Shown piece after piece: positions 1 to 10,196 of a stretch of DNA of 34,099 nt. The position numbers and the translations under genes are program-made. Under the pieces are notes generated by a model, which worked only from the letters and a program-made list of their open reading frames with translations, was not told the DNA's origin and ran no database searches. The DNA comes from an uncultured Nocardioides sp. (lineage in GTDB: Bacteria > Actinomycetota > Actinomycetes > Propionibacteriales > Nocardioidaceae): contig NZ_CAMPGZ010000014.1 in the NCBI RefSeq assembly GCF_946885725.1, positions 1 through 34,099 of the forward strand, read 5' to 3'. Numbering within the stretch: position 1 is the first letter of the stretch; each line of letters opens with the position of its first letter.

Positions 1-247
1 CGAGACCCATGTCCTTGTAGACGAGGATCTGCCGGCCGTTGCTGACCGCGATGCCCGCGGACTCCTGGCCGCGGTGCTGGAGGGCGTAGAGGCCGTAGTA
101 GCTGAGCTTCGCGACGTCCTCACCCGGCGCCCAGACCCCGAACACCCCGCAGGCGTCCTGCGGTCCGGTGTCGTGGGGGTCGAGCTCGTGGGTGAGACGG
201 CCGTCCCCGCGGCGGGCAGGACGCGACGGGATGCCCTCGGCCGTCAC
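1..247 (-). CDS. purF: Amidophosphoribosyltransferase, N-terminal part (cut by window edge)
   Basis: Catalyses the first committed step of purine synthesis, PRPP plus glutamine to 5-phosphoribosylamine, in the cytoplasm. Only the N-terminal ~82 residues are inside the window. They read into the Ntn-hydrolase glutaminase domain: [12 protein letters not shown] (the Cys is the expected catalytic nucleophile after propeptide removal), then [19 protein letters not shown], a near-invariant PurF stretch. I placed the start at a GTG at 245-247, which leaves about 30 residues before the Cys, a normal propeptide length for actinobacterial PurF; no clear ribosome site decides it. The 198 bases between this gene and the upstream dipeptidase are enough for a separate promoter, but I see no convincing box there. 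purM is expected just beyond the left edge (inference from usual gene order). Confidence 0.93.
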   Translation of the reverse strand, partial: MTAEGIPSRPARRGDGRLTHELDPHDTGPQDACGVFGVWAPGEDVAKLSYYGLYALQHRGQESAGIAVSNGRQILVYKDMGL

Positions 248-445
248 GAGCGGCGTCCGGTGCGTGCGCCGGCAAGGCGGAGGAGCGAAGGCGGGGCGGA
301 TGCCCCGTCGAGTGACGACAACTCAGCCGCCGTGCGTACCGGGCGTCGCATAGTGGGCCGGTGGGTGTCCTGTCGCGTCCTTAGAGGCACGTACTTCATG
401 GTAGGGGCCGGACGGCCTCAGGCCGAACCGGCGCCCGCGACACGG

Positions 446-1789
446 CTACTGCGCGAGGTTGTGCAGCAGCAGCGCCTCGGCGATGCAGACCCGCTCGAAC
501 TCGGCGAGGTGCAGGCCCTCGTTGGCGCCGTGCGCGCGGGTGTCCGGGTCCTCGACGCCGGTGACCAGCACCGATGCCTTGGGGAACGCCTCGCGGAAGG
601 CCGCAATGAACGGGATCGACCCGCCGACGCCCATGTCGATCGGCTCGACGCCGTCCCAGGCCTCCTTGAACGCCGCCCGCGCGGCGTCGTACGCCGGACC
701 GGTGGCGTCGATCTGGGTCGGCTCGCCGAGCTCGCCCGGGGTGAAGGTGAGCTGCGCGCCCCACGGGACGTGCTTGCGGAGGTGGTCCTCGACTGCCTTC
801 ATCGCGCGCTTGGCGTTGTCGCCCGGGGCGAGCCGGACGGACAGCTTGGCCTTGACCGCGGGGATGAGGGTGTTGCTGGCGTTGGCGGTGCTGGTGATGT
901 CCATGCCGATGGTGGCGATGGCGGGCTTGGTCCAGATCCGGTCGACGACCGAGCCGGTGCCGATCAGCTCGAGGCCGTCGACCATGCCGGCCTCGGCGCG
1001 GACGCGGTCGAGCGGGTAGTCGACGTCGGCGGCCTTGCCGTGGACGAGGCCCTCGACGGCGACGTCGCCGTTGTCGTCGTGCAGCGTCGCGAGCAACCGG
1101 ACCATCGCGGTCACGGCGTCGGGAACCGCGCCGCCCCACATGCCGGAGTGCACACCGTGGGTGAGGGTGCGGACCTCGACGAAGCAGTCGACCAGGCCGC
1201 GCAGGCTGGTGGTGAGCGCCGGCTCGCCGATGTCCCAGTTGCCGGAGTCGGCGATGACGATGACGTCGGCGGCGAGCAGGTGCTGGTGCTCGGCGAGGAA
1301 CGCCTCGAGCGTCGGGGAGCCGACCTCCTCCTCGCCCTCGATGAGCAGCGTGACGCCGACGGGCAGGTCGTCGCCGAACGCGCGGATCGCCGCGAGGTGG
1401 GCGGCGATGCCGGCCTTGTCGTCGGCGGCGCCGCGGCCGTAGAGCCGGTCGCCGCGCTCGGTCGGCTCGAACGGCTCACTGTCCCAGTCGGCCGGGTCAC
1501 CGACCGGCTGAACGTCGTGGTGCGCGTAGAGCAGCACCGTGGGCGCGCCCTCCGGGGCGGGTTTGCGCGCCACGACGGCCGGGGCACCTCCGGCCGCGGT
1601 CAGGATCTGCACGTCCTCGAACCCCTCGCCGCGGAACAGCTCCGCGGTCGCCTCCGCCGAACGCCGTACGTCGTCGGCGCGGGCCGGGTCGGCGCTGACC
1701 GACGGGATGCGCACGAGCGCCTCGAGGTCGGAGCGGACGGAAGGCATCACCTCGCGCACGCGGGCGCGGATCTGGTCCGGAGACGTCAT
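446..1789 (-). CDS. M20-family metallodipeptidase
   Basis: Zinc-dependent exopeptidase of 447 residues, usual length for the M20 dipeptidase/DapE-like group; it probably hydrolyses dipeptides in the cytoplasm (no signal peptide). The metal-site motifs are intact: HxD in YAHHDVQP (H90, D92), the bridging Asp in GRGAADDKAG (about D123), the general-base/zinc-ligand Glu pair in EGEEEVGS (151-158), and a C-terminal GANEGLHL that supplies the last His. The dimerisation lid starts near HGVHSGMWG. The ATG at 1789 is preceded seven bases upstream by TACGTT and by no Shine-Dalgarno, so the transcript may be leaderless. It lies 22 bases after the SCP-like gene and upstream of purF on the same strand. 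Exact substrate cannot be read from sequence; succinyl-diaminopimelate desuccinylase is less likely because the family match is to broad dipeptidases. Confidence 0.9.
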   Translation of the reverse strand: MTSPDQIRARVREVMPSVRSDLEALVRIPSVSADPARADDVRRSAEATAELFRGEGFEDVQILTAAGGAPAVVARKPAPEGAPTVLLYAHHDVQPVGDPADWDSEPFEPTERGDRLYGRGAADDKAGIAAHLAAIRAFGDDLPVGVTLLIEGEEEVGSPTLEAFLAEHQHLLAADVIVIADSGNWDIGEPALTTSLRGLVDCFVEVRTLTHGVHSGMWGGAVPDAVTAMVRLLATLHDDNGDVAVEGLVHGKAADVDYPLDRVRAEAGMVDGLELIGTGSVVDRIWTKPAIATIGMDITSTANASNTLIPAVKAKLSVRLAPGDNAKRAMKAVEDHLRKHVPWGAQLTFTPGELGEPTQIDATGPAYDAARAAFKEAWDGVEPIDMGVGGSIPFIAAFREAFPKASVLVTGVEDPDTRAHGANEGLHLAEFERVCIAEALLLHNLAQ

Positions 1790-1811
1790 GGGCGTAAACG
1801 TAGCCGTCGGG

Positions 1812-2183
1812 CTACTCGGGCCGTCCGGCGACCGGCAGGTACGCGCCGAGGTCGCTGCGCTCCCCGCTTGCGACCACACGCGCCTGCGCGAGAGCGTCCG
1901 CCCAGTCGAGATCCCCGAGCGCCAGCGCGATCCAGGTCTCCGCGTCGGTCTCCACCACCGCCGGCGGCGTACCCCTGGTGTGCCGGGTCCCCGGGATCGC
2001 CTGGGCCGCGGCGTACGGCGGCACCCGGATCTCCACTGCGCTCCCCGGCGCCCGCTGCACGAGCAGCGCCAGCAGGTGCTTGGTCAGCAGCCGGAGGTCG
2101 GCCTTTTCGCGGCCGCCTTCGCGGAACCGAGCTGTCGCGGCGGCGGCTTCCACAGGGTCGGCCGGGCGGAGACGGGTGGGCAC
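1812..2183 (-). CDS. SCP-like (sterol carrier family) protein
   Basis: Small cytoplasmic protein of 123 residues that fits the actinobacterial 'bacterial SCP ortholog' family, a compact alpha/beta fold related to sterol carrier protein 2. The C-terminal half has the typical run VETDAETWIALALGDLDW followed by ARVVASGERSDLGAYLPV; the middle VEIRVPPYAAAQ is the exposed beta region. No enzyme motif is present and the ligand is unknown. A homologue of this family sits next to purF in mycobacteria (from memory, Rv0807), so the neighbourhood fits. The start is a GTG at 2183 with TAGCCT exactly six bases upstream and no Shine-Dalgarno, consistent with leaderless transcription. An 18-bp palindrome (2210-2227) lies over the expected -35 region. 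Confidence 0.8.
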   Translation of the reverse strand: MPTRLRPADPVEAAAATARFREGGREKADLRLLTKHLLALLVQRAPGSAVEIRVPPYAAAQAIPGTRHTRGTPPAVVETDAETWIALALGDLDWADALAQARVVASGERSDLGAYLPVAGRPE

Positions 2184-2209
2184 GGAACCAGGCTAGGGGG
2201 CTGTCGGTT

Positions 2210-2227
2210 TACCAGCAGATGCTGGTA
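2210..2227. promoter_or_regulatory. 18-bp operator-like palindrome
   Basis: Perfect inverted repeat TACCAGCA-GA-TGCTGGTA between the divergent SCP-like gene (minus) and the first cell-wall hydrolase (plus). It covers the position of the -35 box for the TAGCCT (-10) at 2190-2195, which stands six bases before the SCP-like start. Arm length and the two-base centre look like a TetR- or MarR-type operator; the regulator is not identifiable from this window. Arms are too short and the site is at a 5' end, so a terminator is unlikely. Confidence 0.45.
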
Positions 2228-2301
2228 TCCCGTCACATCCGGGCCGAAACTTCACCCCGGAGGTGCCAGAAACGCGTGGGCAGTCCTGTGGAAAAGACCG
2301 C

Positions 2302-2307
2302 TAGGGT
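2302..2307 (+). promoter_or_regulatory. Candidate -10 box for the first DUF1906 hydrolase
   Basis: TAGGGT lies 65 bases before the proposed start at 2372, in a locally A-rich stretch. The paralogous gene downstream has the very similar CTAGAGT at 3779-3785 in its own upstream region, which supports both. No good -35 hexamer is visible. Confidence 0.3.
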
Positions 2308-2371
2308 TGGCGGCTCGATCGTCCGACAGCGCCGCCCGCCAGGCAGCCTGCACCTTCTCGGGGGAGACATT

Positions 2372-3700
2372 TTGCGCCGACTCACCACCGTCCTGACCGC
2401 TCTGACCGTCGCGCTCGCCGGCATCGTCGTGACGGGGTCGCTGCTGCGGCCGGCGGAGGCCGCGTGGAAGGCGACGCCGCGCAACTTCGCCGGCTACGCG
2501 TTCGACACCTGGACCGCGCCGCCGCAGACGACGATGGACGCGTGGTGGGTGAGCTCGCCGTACACCGGCGTCGGCATCTACACCTCCGGCGTCAACCGGT
2601 TCGACGAGGTGCAGCCCGAGCTCACCCCGACCTGGGTCGCCACCCAGGCGTCGCGCGGCTGGAAGCTGCTGCCGATCCACGTCGGGCTGCAGGCCTCCTG
2701 CGGCCACCCCGAGAAGGACTGGGAGCGGATCGACCCCAACCCCGCGGGCGGGTACGCCGCCGCTCGCGCGCAGGGCGTCGCCGAGGCCGACCAGGCCGTC
2801 GCCGCGGCGCAGGCGCTCGGCATCGCAGGCGGCAGCACGCTCTGGTACGACCTCGAGGCGTTCAACACCAACGACGCCGCCTGCCGCGACTCCGCGCTCG
2901 CGCTGGTCAGCGGCTGGACCGAGCGGCTGCACCAGCTCGGCTTCAAGAGCGGCTTCTACTCCAGCGCCGCCTCCGGCATCGCGATGCTCGACGACGCCCG
3001 CGTGGACACCACGGATCCATGGGTGCTCCCCGACCAGATCTGGATCGCCCACTACGTGAGCCGCAACGACTGCAAGCTCAGCTGGGGCACCACCTCGTCG
3101 GAGTACGTCTCCGACGACGCCTGGCCGCGCAACCGCCTCCGCCAGTTCTGCGGCACGCACACCGAGACGTACGGCGGCGTCTCCCTGAGCATCGACAGCA
3201 ACTACCTCGACTTCGGCAAGGGCGCGCAGCCGATCGGCAGCAAGCGCAAGTGCGGCACGACCGTCGACCACAAGAAGTACCCGGCCCTCAAGCGCGGGAA
3301 GCGCGGCGACAAGGTCGAGGCCCTCCAGTGCTTCCTCAAGAAGGCGAACGCCTACCACGGCCGCGTGCACGGCAAGTACCACAAGGGCACCGTCAAGGCG
3401 GTCAAGCGCTTCCAGCGCCGCGCCGACCTGCCGGTCAGCGGCAAGGCCACCAAGCGGACCTGGACCGCGCTGCTCGCCAAGGGCGGCGACCCGCTGCTGA
3501 AGTACGGCTCCCGCAAGGCCGCGGTCCGCCGCCTCCAGCGCACGCTCAACGCCGCCGAGGGCTCCCGCCTCGAGGTCACCGGGTTCTACGACCGGAAGAC
3601 CCAGCGCGAGGTGAAGTCCTACCAGCGCGGCCGCGGCCGGCCGGGAACCGGCGTGGTCACCAGGGATGTTTGGGACCTGATGCAGCAGGGTCGGCGCTGA
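2372..3700 (+). CDS. Secreted Rv2525c-like (DUF1906) glycoside hydrolase with two peptidoglycan-binding domains, copy 1
   Basis: Exported protein of 442 residues. Residues 1-30 form a Sec signal peptide (RR, hydrophobic core, cleavage near AEA-AW). Residues ~35-285 match the Rv2525c-like glycoside-hydrolase-like barrel (DUF1906): FAGYAFDTW, GVGIYTSG, a WYDLEAF strand end (D160, E162 as likely acids), GFYSS, and a final SIDSNYLDFG (D275). Residues ~303-366 and ~374-437 are two PG_binding_1 repeats (LKRGKRGDKVEALQC, LKYGSRKAAVRRLQ). The first repeat has a conserved Cys pair (294, 320) that may form a disulfide. Expected role: binding and probably cutting peptidoglycan or another wall glycan outside the cell. 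Start chosen as TTG at 2372, because GGGGGAG sits seven bases upstream and the signal peptide follows directly; the open frame extends much further upstream but without protein-like sequence. Confidence 0.85.
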   Translation: MRRLTTVLTALTVALAGIVVTGSLLRPAEAAWKATPRNFAGYAFDTWTAPPQTTMDAWWVSSPYTGVGIYTSGVNRFDEVQPELTPTWVATQASRGWKLLPIHVGLQASCGHPEKDWERIDPNPAGGYAAARAQGVAEADQAVAAAQALGIAGGSTLWYDLEAFNTNDAACRDSALALVSGWTERLHQLGFKSGFYSSAASGIAMLDDARVDTTDPWVLPDQIWIAHYVSRNDCKLSWGTTSSEYVSDDAWPRNRLRQFCGTHTETYGGVSLSIDSNYLDFGKGAQPIGSKRKCGTTVDHKKYPALKRGKRGDKVEALQCFLKKANAYHGRVHGKYHKGTVKAVKRFQRRADLPVSGKATKRTWTALLAKGGDPLLKYGSRKAAVRRLQRTLNAAEGSRLEVTGFYDRKTQREVKSYQRGRGRPGTGVVTRDVWDLMQQGRR

Positions 3701-3779
3701 CCGGAAATCCTCGCGAATGACAGCCGTGTAATTCACCGATTTGTTGCAGATTCGGCGTAACGGTTGAGGATTTTGTGAC

Positions 3780-3785
3780 TAGAGT
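3780..3785 (+). promoter_or_regulatory. Candidate -10 box for the second DUF1906 hydrolase
   Basis: TAGAGT lies 38 bases upstream of the ATG at 3823, in the most AT-rich segment of this part of the window (3701-3800). It resembles the TAGGGT upstream of the tandem paralogue, so each copy probably has its own promoter. A clear -35 is not visible. Confidence 0.3.
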
Positions 3786-3822
3786 GACTTCTCCGCTCGT
3801 GCAGATCTTCCGGGGAGTCGCC

Positions 3823-5187
3823 ATGTCCAGCCAGTCGAGTACGACGACGCGCCTGACCGGCGGCGCCCTCGCCGCGGCGCTCCTCGCCCTGATCGCGACG
3901 CTGCTCGTGCCGACCGCTCCGGCCGACGCGGCGCGCCGTACCGGCAACAAGCCGACCCCCGGCCACTTCGCCGGTTACGGCTTCGACCAGTGCATCGCGC
4001 CGACGCAGTCCGCGATGGACGCGTGGCTGACCTCGTCGCCGTTCTGGGCGGTGGGCATCTACATCTCCGGCGACTCCCGCGCCTGCCCCAACCAGCCGAA
4101 CCTCACCCCGACCTGGGTCAGCACCCAGCTCGCCAACGGCTGGCGGCTGCTGCCGATCACGCTCGGGCCGCAGGCGTCGTGCACCACCCGCGACCGCTAC
4201 AAGAAACAGGTGCGGATCAACCCGAAGCCCGCCGGCGGGTACGCCGCCGCGCTCGCCCAGGGCCGCGCCGAGGCCGACAAGGCGGTCGCCGCCGCATCGG
4301 CACTCGGGATCGTGCCGGGCAGCACGCTCTTCTACGACCTCGAGGGTGACTTCTCCACCGGCAACACCGACTGTCGCGAGTCGGCACTGACGTTCGTGTC
4401 CGGCTGGGTCACCCGGCTGCACGAGCTCGGCTACAAGGCCGGCTACTACTCCAGCGCCGGCACCGGCATCAAGATGCTCGACGACGCCAACGCACTCCGC
4501 CCCGGCACGTTCGCGATGCCCGACCAGCTCTGGGTCGCGCGCTGGAGCGGCACCCCCAACCGGATCAACGAGTCGCGCACGACGTACCTCCGCGACACCA
4601 GCTGGGCCAACCACCAGCGCGTGCACCAGTACCGCGGCGGCCACAACGAGACCCACGGCGGCGTCACGATCAACATCGACTCCAACTGGCTCGACCTCGG
4701 CCGCGGCTCGGTCGCCCGCAAGGACAAGGTCTTCTGCGGCGGCGTGAACGTGAGCTTCCCCCGCTACTCGCACCTGCGACGCGGCGCCACCGGCGACCAG
4801 GTCAAGGCCGCCCAGTGCCTGCTGAAGATGAAGAAGAAGTACGCCGGCGAGATCACCGGCACCTACGACGCCGCCACCGCCGCGGCCGCCAAGGCCTACC
4901 GGATCGCGAACGGCCTCCCCGCGCGCGGCACGATGTCGAAGCCGCTGTGGACCTCGATCCTGGCTCGCGGCCGCCACCCGCTCATGAAGTACGGCGCGAA
5001 GGGTCACGCCGTACGCCGGCTGCAGCGCGCGCTCAACGCCGCCGACGGCGCGGGCCTGGCCGTCACCGGCGTCTTCGAGGCGACGACCACCGCAGCCGTG
5101 AAGAAGTACCAGGCCGACAACGGCCTCCCCCGCACCGGCGTCGTCACCGAGGAGATGTGGGCCGAGCTGCGCAAGGGCAACCGCTGA
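3823..5187 (+). CDS. Secreted Rv2525c-like (DUF1906) glycoside hydrolase with two peptidoglycan-binding domains, copy 2
   Basis: Tandem paralogue of the preceding gene, 454 residues with the same layout: signal peptide 1-37 (cleavage near ADA-AR), DUF1906 barrel ~45-295 (FAGYGFDQC, AVGIYISG, FYDLEGD with D172/E174, GYYSSAGTGIKMLDD, NIDSNWLDLG with D286), then two PG_binding_1 repeats (~314-380, ~385-450; LRRGATGDQVKAAQC, KYGAKGHAVRRLQRALNAADG). The Cys pair framing the first binding repeat is conserved with copy 1. Extra Cys residues in the barrel (C57, C88, C120, C184) suggest secreted disulfides. Start is the ATG at 3823, with CGGGGAG seven bases before it; an earlier in-frame GTG at 3775 lies over the promoter-like box and is not favoured. 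A strong palindrome begins two bases after the stop. Confidence 0.87.
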   Translation: MSSQSSTTTRLTGGALAAALLALIATLLVPTAPADAARRTGNKPTPGHFAGYGFDQCIAPTQSAMDAWLTSSPFWAVGIYISGDSRACPNQPNLTPTWVSTQLANGWRLLPITLGPQASCTTRDRYKKQVRINPKPAGGYAAALAQGRAEADKAVAAASALGIVPGSTLFYDLEGDFSTGNTDCRESALTFVSGWVTRLHELGYKAGYYSSAGTGIKMLDDANALRPGTFAMPDQLWVARWSGTPNRINESRTTYLRDTSWANHQRVHQYRGGHNETHGGVTINIDSNWLDLGRGSVARKDKVFCGGVNVSFPRYSHLRRGATGDQVKAAQCLLKMKKKYAGEITGTYDAATAAAAKAYRIANGLPARGTMSKPLWTSILARGRHPLMKYGAKGHAVRRLQRALNAADGAGLAVTGVFEATTTAAVKKYQADNGLPRTGVVTEEMWAELRKGNR

Positions 5188-5188
5188 A

Positions 5189-5246
5189 CCCGATTCGTCC
5201 ACAGTCGCTCCGCGCGACACGGACGCAGTTCTACGGACGAATCGGG
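5189..5246. repeat. Extragenic palindrome C (CGATTCGTC family)
   Basis: Arms 5189-5200 (CCCGATTCGTCC) and 5235-5246 are perfect 12-bp reverse complements, starting just after the stop codon of the second DUF1906 gene. The 34-base interior holds a nested hairpin, GTCG (5204-5207) with CGAC (5215-5218). The CGATTCGTC core is shared with the palindromes at 6653 and 14990. It may act as a terminator, though there is no T-tract. Confidence 0.7.
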
Positions 5247-5250
5247 GTTT

Positions 5251-5304
5251 CGGTCGTTCGAGCCTGTCGAGGCGACCGGGGTGGTCTCGACAGGCTCGAC
5301 CACC
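5251..5304. repeat. REP-like double hairpin
   Basis: Two short hairpins side by side: 5251-5278 (CGGTCG with CGACCG) and 5280-5304 (GGTGGTC with GACCACC). The inner sequences of the two, 5258-5271 and 5286-5299, are themselves perfect 14-bp reverse complements (CTCGACAGGCTCGA). This interlocking arrangement is typical of bacterial interspersed/REP elements. From memory, sequences like GGTCGAGCCTGTCGAGACC are frequent between genes in Nocardioides-type genomes; I cannot verify that here. It fills the space upstream of the protease gene. Confidence 0.6.
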
Positions 5305-5398
5305 GAGACGACCCGTGACCCACTAGCCGGTCGCTCGTTGGGCCCCTCCGTCAGGCCGACACCGAATCGTCGGCTCAGTCTCGGAAGCAAGGATGCCC

Positions 5399-6646
5399 AT
5401 GCGCAGGAACTTCCTGTTCACAGCAGCAGCAACATCCACCGCCGTCGTCGGATCCGTCCTCGGGTCCGGCATCGCCGCAGCGGCGCCCGCCGTACCCGTG
5501 GTCACCGGTGACGCGGCCGCGTACATCGTCGTCCTCGAGGACGGCGCCGACGCGCGTTCACTCGCCACCGCGCAGGCAGACCGGCTCGGCCTCGACGTCG
5601 GGCACGTGTACGGCACCGCGCTCGACGGCTTCAGCGCGACCATGACACCGGCCGCGGCCGCCGCGCTGCGCGCGCTGCCCGTGGTCGACTCGGTGCAGCG
5701 CGACACGAAGGTCAGCGCGACGGCCCAGACCACACCGACCGGTGTCGACCGGGCCGACGCCGAGAAGTCGCCGACCGCGAAGATCAACGGCACCGACGAG
5801 CGTGTGGACGTGGACGTCGCCGTCATCGACACCGGCGCCGACCTCGACCACCCGGACCTGAACATCTACCGCGCCGGCGCCAAGAACTGCTCGACGCTCG
5901 CGCTCTCCCCCGAGGACCGCCACGGTCACGGCACCCACGTGTCCGGCACGATCGGCGCCCTCGACAACGGCGCCGGCGTCGTCGGCGTCGCACCGGGCGC
6001 GCGGATCTGGCCGGTCAAGGTGCTCTCCGACCTCGGCACCGGTCTCAACTCCGACGTCATCTGCGGCATCGACTACGTCGCAGCGCACGCCGACCAGATC
6101 GAGGTCGCCAACATGAGCCTCGGCGGCGCCGGCTCCGACGACGGCAACTGCGGCCGCACCGACGACGACGCCATGCACGAGGCGATCTGCGCCGCGACCG
6201 CCGCCGGCATCACGTTCGTCGTCGCGGCCGGCAACGACAGCGCCGACGCGGCCGAGTCCACGCCGGCGGCGTACGACGAGGTCATCACGGTCAGCGCTCT
6301 CGCCGACTTCAACGGCCAGCCCGGCGGCGGCGCGGCGTCGACCTGCCGAGCGGACGAGGACGACACGTTCGCGTCGTTCTCCAACTACGGCGCCGACGTC
6401 GACATCATCGCGCCGGGCGTGTGCATCGAGAGCACCTGGATGAACGGCGGCTACAACACCATCTCGGGTACGTCGATGGCGAGCCCGCACGTGGCCGGTG
6501 GCGCCGCGCTCTACGCCGCGACGCACCCGTCAGCGACACCCGCCCAGGTGAAGGCCGCGCTGCAGTCCGCCGGCACGACCGACTGGTCGAACGCCGACGA
6601 CCCGGACGGCACCAAGGAGAAGCTGCTCAACGTCGCGACGTACTGA
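5399..6646 (+). CDS. Secreted subtilisin-like serine protease (S8 family)
   Basis: Exported peptidase of 415 residues. Residues 1-29 form a signal peptide (MRRNFLFTAAATS, then a long Ala/Val/Gly core). Residues ~42-105 resemble an inhibitor_I9 prodomain (YIVVLEDGAD... ending near VVDSVQRD). The S8 catalytic domain carries the full triad and oxyanion residue: D144 in VAVIDTGADLDHPDL, H177 in HGHGTHVSG, N279 in VAAGND, S359 in GTSMASPHVAGG. It stops soon after the domain, with no wall anchor, so the mature enzyme is probably released and activated by removing the prodomain. I chose the ATG at 5399 because AAGG ends seven bases upstream; an in-frame ATG at 5393 is also possible and would add two residues. 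It converges on purL, with a 62-bp palindrome between the two stop codons. Confidence 0.93.
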   Translation: MRRNFLFTAAATSTAVVGSVLGSGIAAAAPAVPVVTGDAAAYIVVLEDGADARSLATAQADRLGLDVGHVYGTALDGFSATMTPAAAAALRALPVVDSVQRDTKVSATAQTTPTGVDRADAEKSPTAKINGTDERVDVDVAVIDTGADLDHPDLNIYRAGAKNCSTLALSPEDRHGHGTHVSGTIGALDNGAGVVGVAPGARIWPVKVLSDLGTGLNSDVICGIDYVAAHADQIEVANMSLGGAGSDDGNCGRTDDDAMHEAICAATAAGITFVVAAGNDSADAAESTPAAYDEVITVSALADFNGQPGGGAASTCRADEDDTFASFSNYGADVDIIAPGVCIESTWMNGGYNTISGTSMASPHVAGGAALYAATHPSATPAQVKAALQSAGTTDWSNADDPDGTKEKLLNVATY

Positions 6647-6652
6647 CGCACC

Positions 6653-6714
6653 ACAACGATTCGTCTGCGGTCGGTCCGCGCAAAAGACCCCGTAAACCGC
6701 AGACGAATCGTTGT
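6653..6714. repeat. Extragenic palindrome A (19-bp arms)
   Basis: Perfect 19-bp inverted repeat, arms 6653-6671 and 6696-6714 (ACAACGATTCGTCTGCGGT and its complement), with a 24-base loop that itself contains GGTC/GACC (6673-6676, 6686-6689). It fits exactly between the stop of the protease (6646) and the stop of purL (6717-6719), so it could terminate both convergent transcripts. The last 29 bases (6687-6715) match 15025-15053 with one mismatch. Confidence 0.8.
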
Positions 6715-6716
6715 TG

Positions 6717-9020
<2,304 letters not shown>

Positions 9021-9121
9021 CGGACTCGGGGCTCCCGGTCGTGGAGGGGACGGTGGCGACGCTCAATCTACAAGGCGCGGAACTCCTTGAACCCGGTCGC
9101 CCGGTGCGTGAGGCTGTCGCC

Positions 9122-10183
9122 ATGCCCGACCTGGCGCCCGACCCGACCCACCTCGACCGACGCACACTCCTCAAGGCCGGCGCCGCGGGCGTCGGCGGGC
9201 TCGCCGCCGGGCCGCTGCTCGCCGGCGCCGCCGAGGCGGCCCCGACTCCACGCAGCATCCTCGCCAAGGGGCTCAGCATCCCGTGGGGGCTGACCTTCCT
9301 GCCCAACGGCAACGCCCTCGTGGCCGAGCGCGAGGGGACCGTCTGGCGGGTCTCACGCAACGGCGGCAAGAAGGCGATCGGTGACGTCCGCCGGGTCGTG
9401 CCGGCCGGGGAGGGCGGGCTGCTCGGCCTCGAGCTGCACCCCGACTTCGCGAGCAACCGCTGGCTCTACGCCTACATGACCACGGCGAGCGACAACCGCG
9501 TCGTGCGGATGAAGTACGCCGACGGCCGGCTCGGGAGCCAGCACGTCGTGCTCGCCGGGATCCCGAAGGCGGGCAACCACAACGGCGGCCGGCTGCGGTT
9601 CGGACCGGACGGCATGCTGTACATCTCCACCGGGGACGCGGGTGACTCGAGCAACGCGCAGAACCGGCGGTCGCTGGGCGGCAAGATCCTGCGGGTCACG
9701 CCCACCGGTGGGACGCCGTCGGGCAACCCGTTCGGATCCAGTCCGGTGTGGACGCTCGGCCACCGCAACGTGCAGGGTCTGTCGTTCGACCGGCGCGGCC
9801 GGCTCTACGCCACGGAGTTCGGGCAGAACACCCGTGACGAGCTCAACCGGATCGTGCGTGGGGCCAACTACGGCTGGCCGATCGTGGAGGGCGGCGACGG
9901 GGCCGGCGGGAAGTACCGCGACCCGATCACCACCTGGCAGCCGACCTCGACCTGCTCACCCTCGGGGCTCGCGGTCGTCGGCAACCACGGCTGGGTCGGC
10001 GCGCTCGCCGGGGCGGCGCTGTTCCGGGTCACGCTGACCGGTCCGCGCAAGGGCCGGAAGCGGCGGTTCCTGCACGATGACTTCGGCCGGATCCGCACCG
10101 TCGAGCAGTCGCCCGACGGCTCGCTGTGGATCACCACGTCCAACGGCTCCGGCGACCGGGTCATCCGCGTCCAGCTCGGCTGA
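9122..10183 (+). CDS. Tat-exported PQQ-type sugar dehydrogenase (GSDH/Asd family)
   Basis: Six-bladed beta-propeller oxidoreductase of the soluble aldose/glucose dehydrogenase family, 353 residues. A twin-arginine signal, DRRTLLKAG (R13, R14), followed by an Ala/Gly core and AEAA cleavage near residue 40, indicates Tat export of a folded protein. Family motifs in order: IPWGLTFLPNG (53-63), GEGGLLGLELHPDF (97-109), GNHNGGRLRFGPDGMLY (151-167, with H153 the likely catalytic His), LGGKILRV, GHRNVQGL, TEFGQNTRDELN and GANYGWP. The cofactor is inferred to be PQQ from the family; no PQQ synthesis genes are in the window. Start at ATG 9122 was chosen because the Tat motif follows at a normal distance; in-frame sequence upstream does not look like protein. 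The membrane protein gene follows after 13 bases, probably co-transcribed. Confidence 0.88.
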   Translation: MPDLAPDPTHLDRRTLLKAGAAGVGGLAAGPLLAGAAEAAPTPRSILAKGLSIPWGLTFLPNGNALVAEREGTVWRVSRNGGKKAIGDVRRVVPAGEGGLLGLELHPDFASNRWLYAYMTTASDNRVVRMKYADGRLGSQHVVLAGIPKAGNHNGGRLRFGPDGMLYISTGDAGDSSNAQNRRSLGGKILRVTPTGGTPSGNPFGSSPVWTLGHRNVQGLSFDRRGRLYATEFGQNTRDELNRIVRGANYGWPIVEGGDGAGGKYRDPITTWQPTSTCSPSGLAVVGNHGWVGALAGAALFRVTLTGPRKGRKRRFLHDDFGRIRTVEQSPDGSLWITTSNGSGDRVIRVQLG

Positions 10184-10196
10184 GCGGCGCCTCGCG

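Noticed and set aside
413..425. Short hairpin CGGCC-TCA-GGCCG after the dipeptidase stop
   Set aside because: Five pairs and a three-base loop are expected often by chance at this GC content, and no T-run follows.
248..445. Possible purF promoter or purine riboswitch
   Set aside because: I looked for -10/-35 boxes and for conserved purine-riboswitch core sequences and found none that were convincing.
74..2371. Long in-frame upstream extension of the first DUF1906 gene
   Set aside because: The extension is antisense to purF, the dipeptidase and the SCP-like gene and lacks protein-like sequence; a signal peptide with a good ribosome site starts at 2372.
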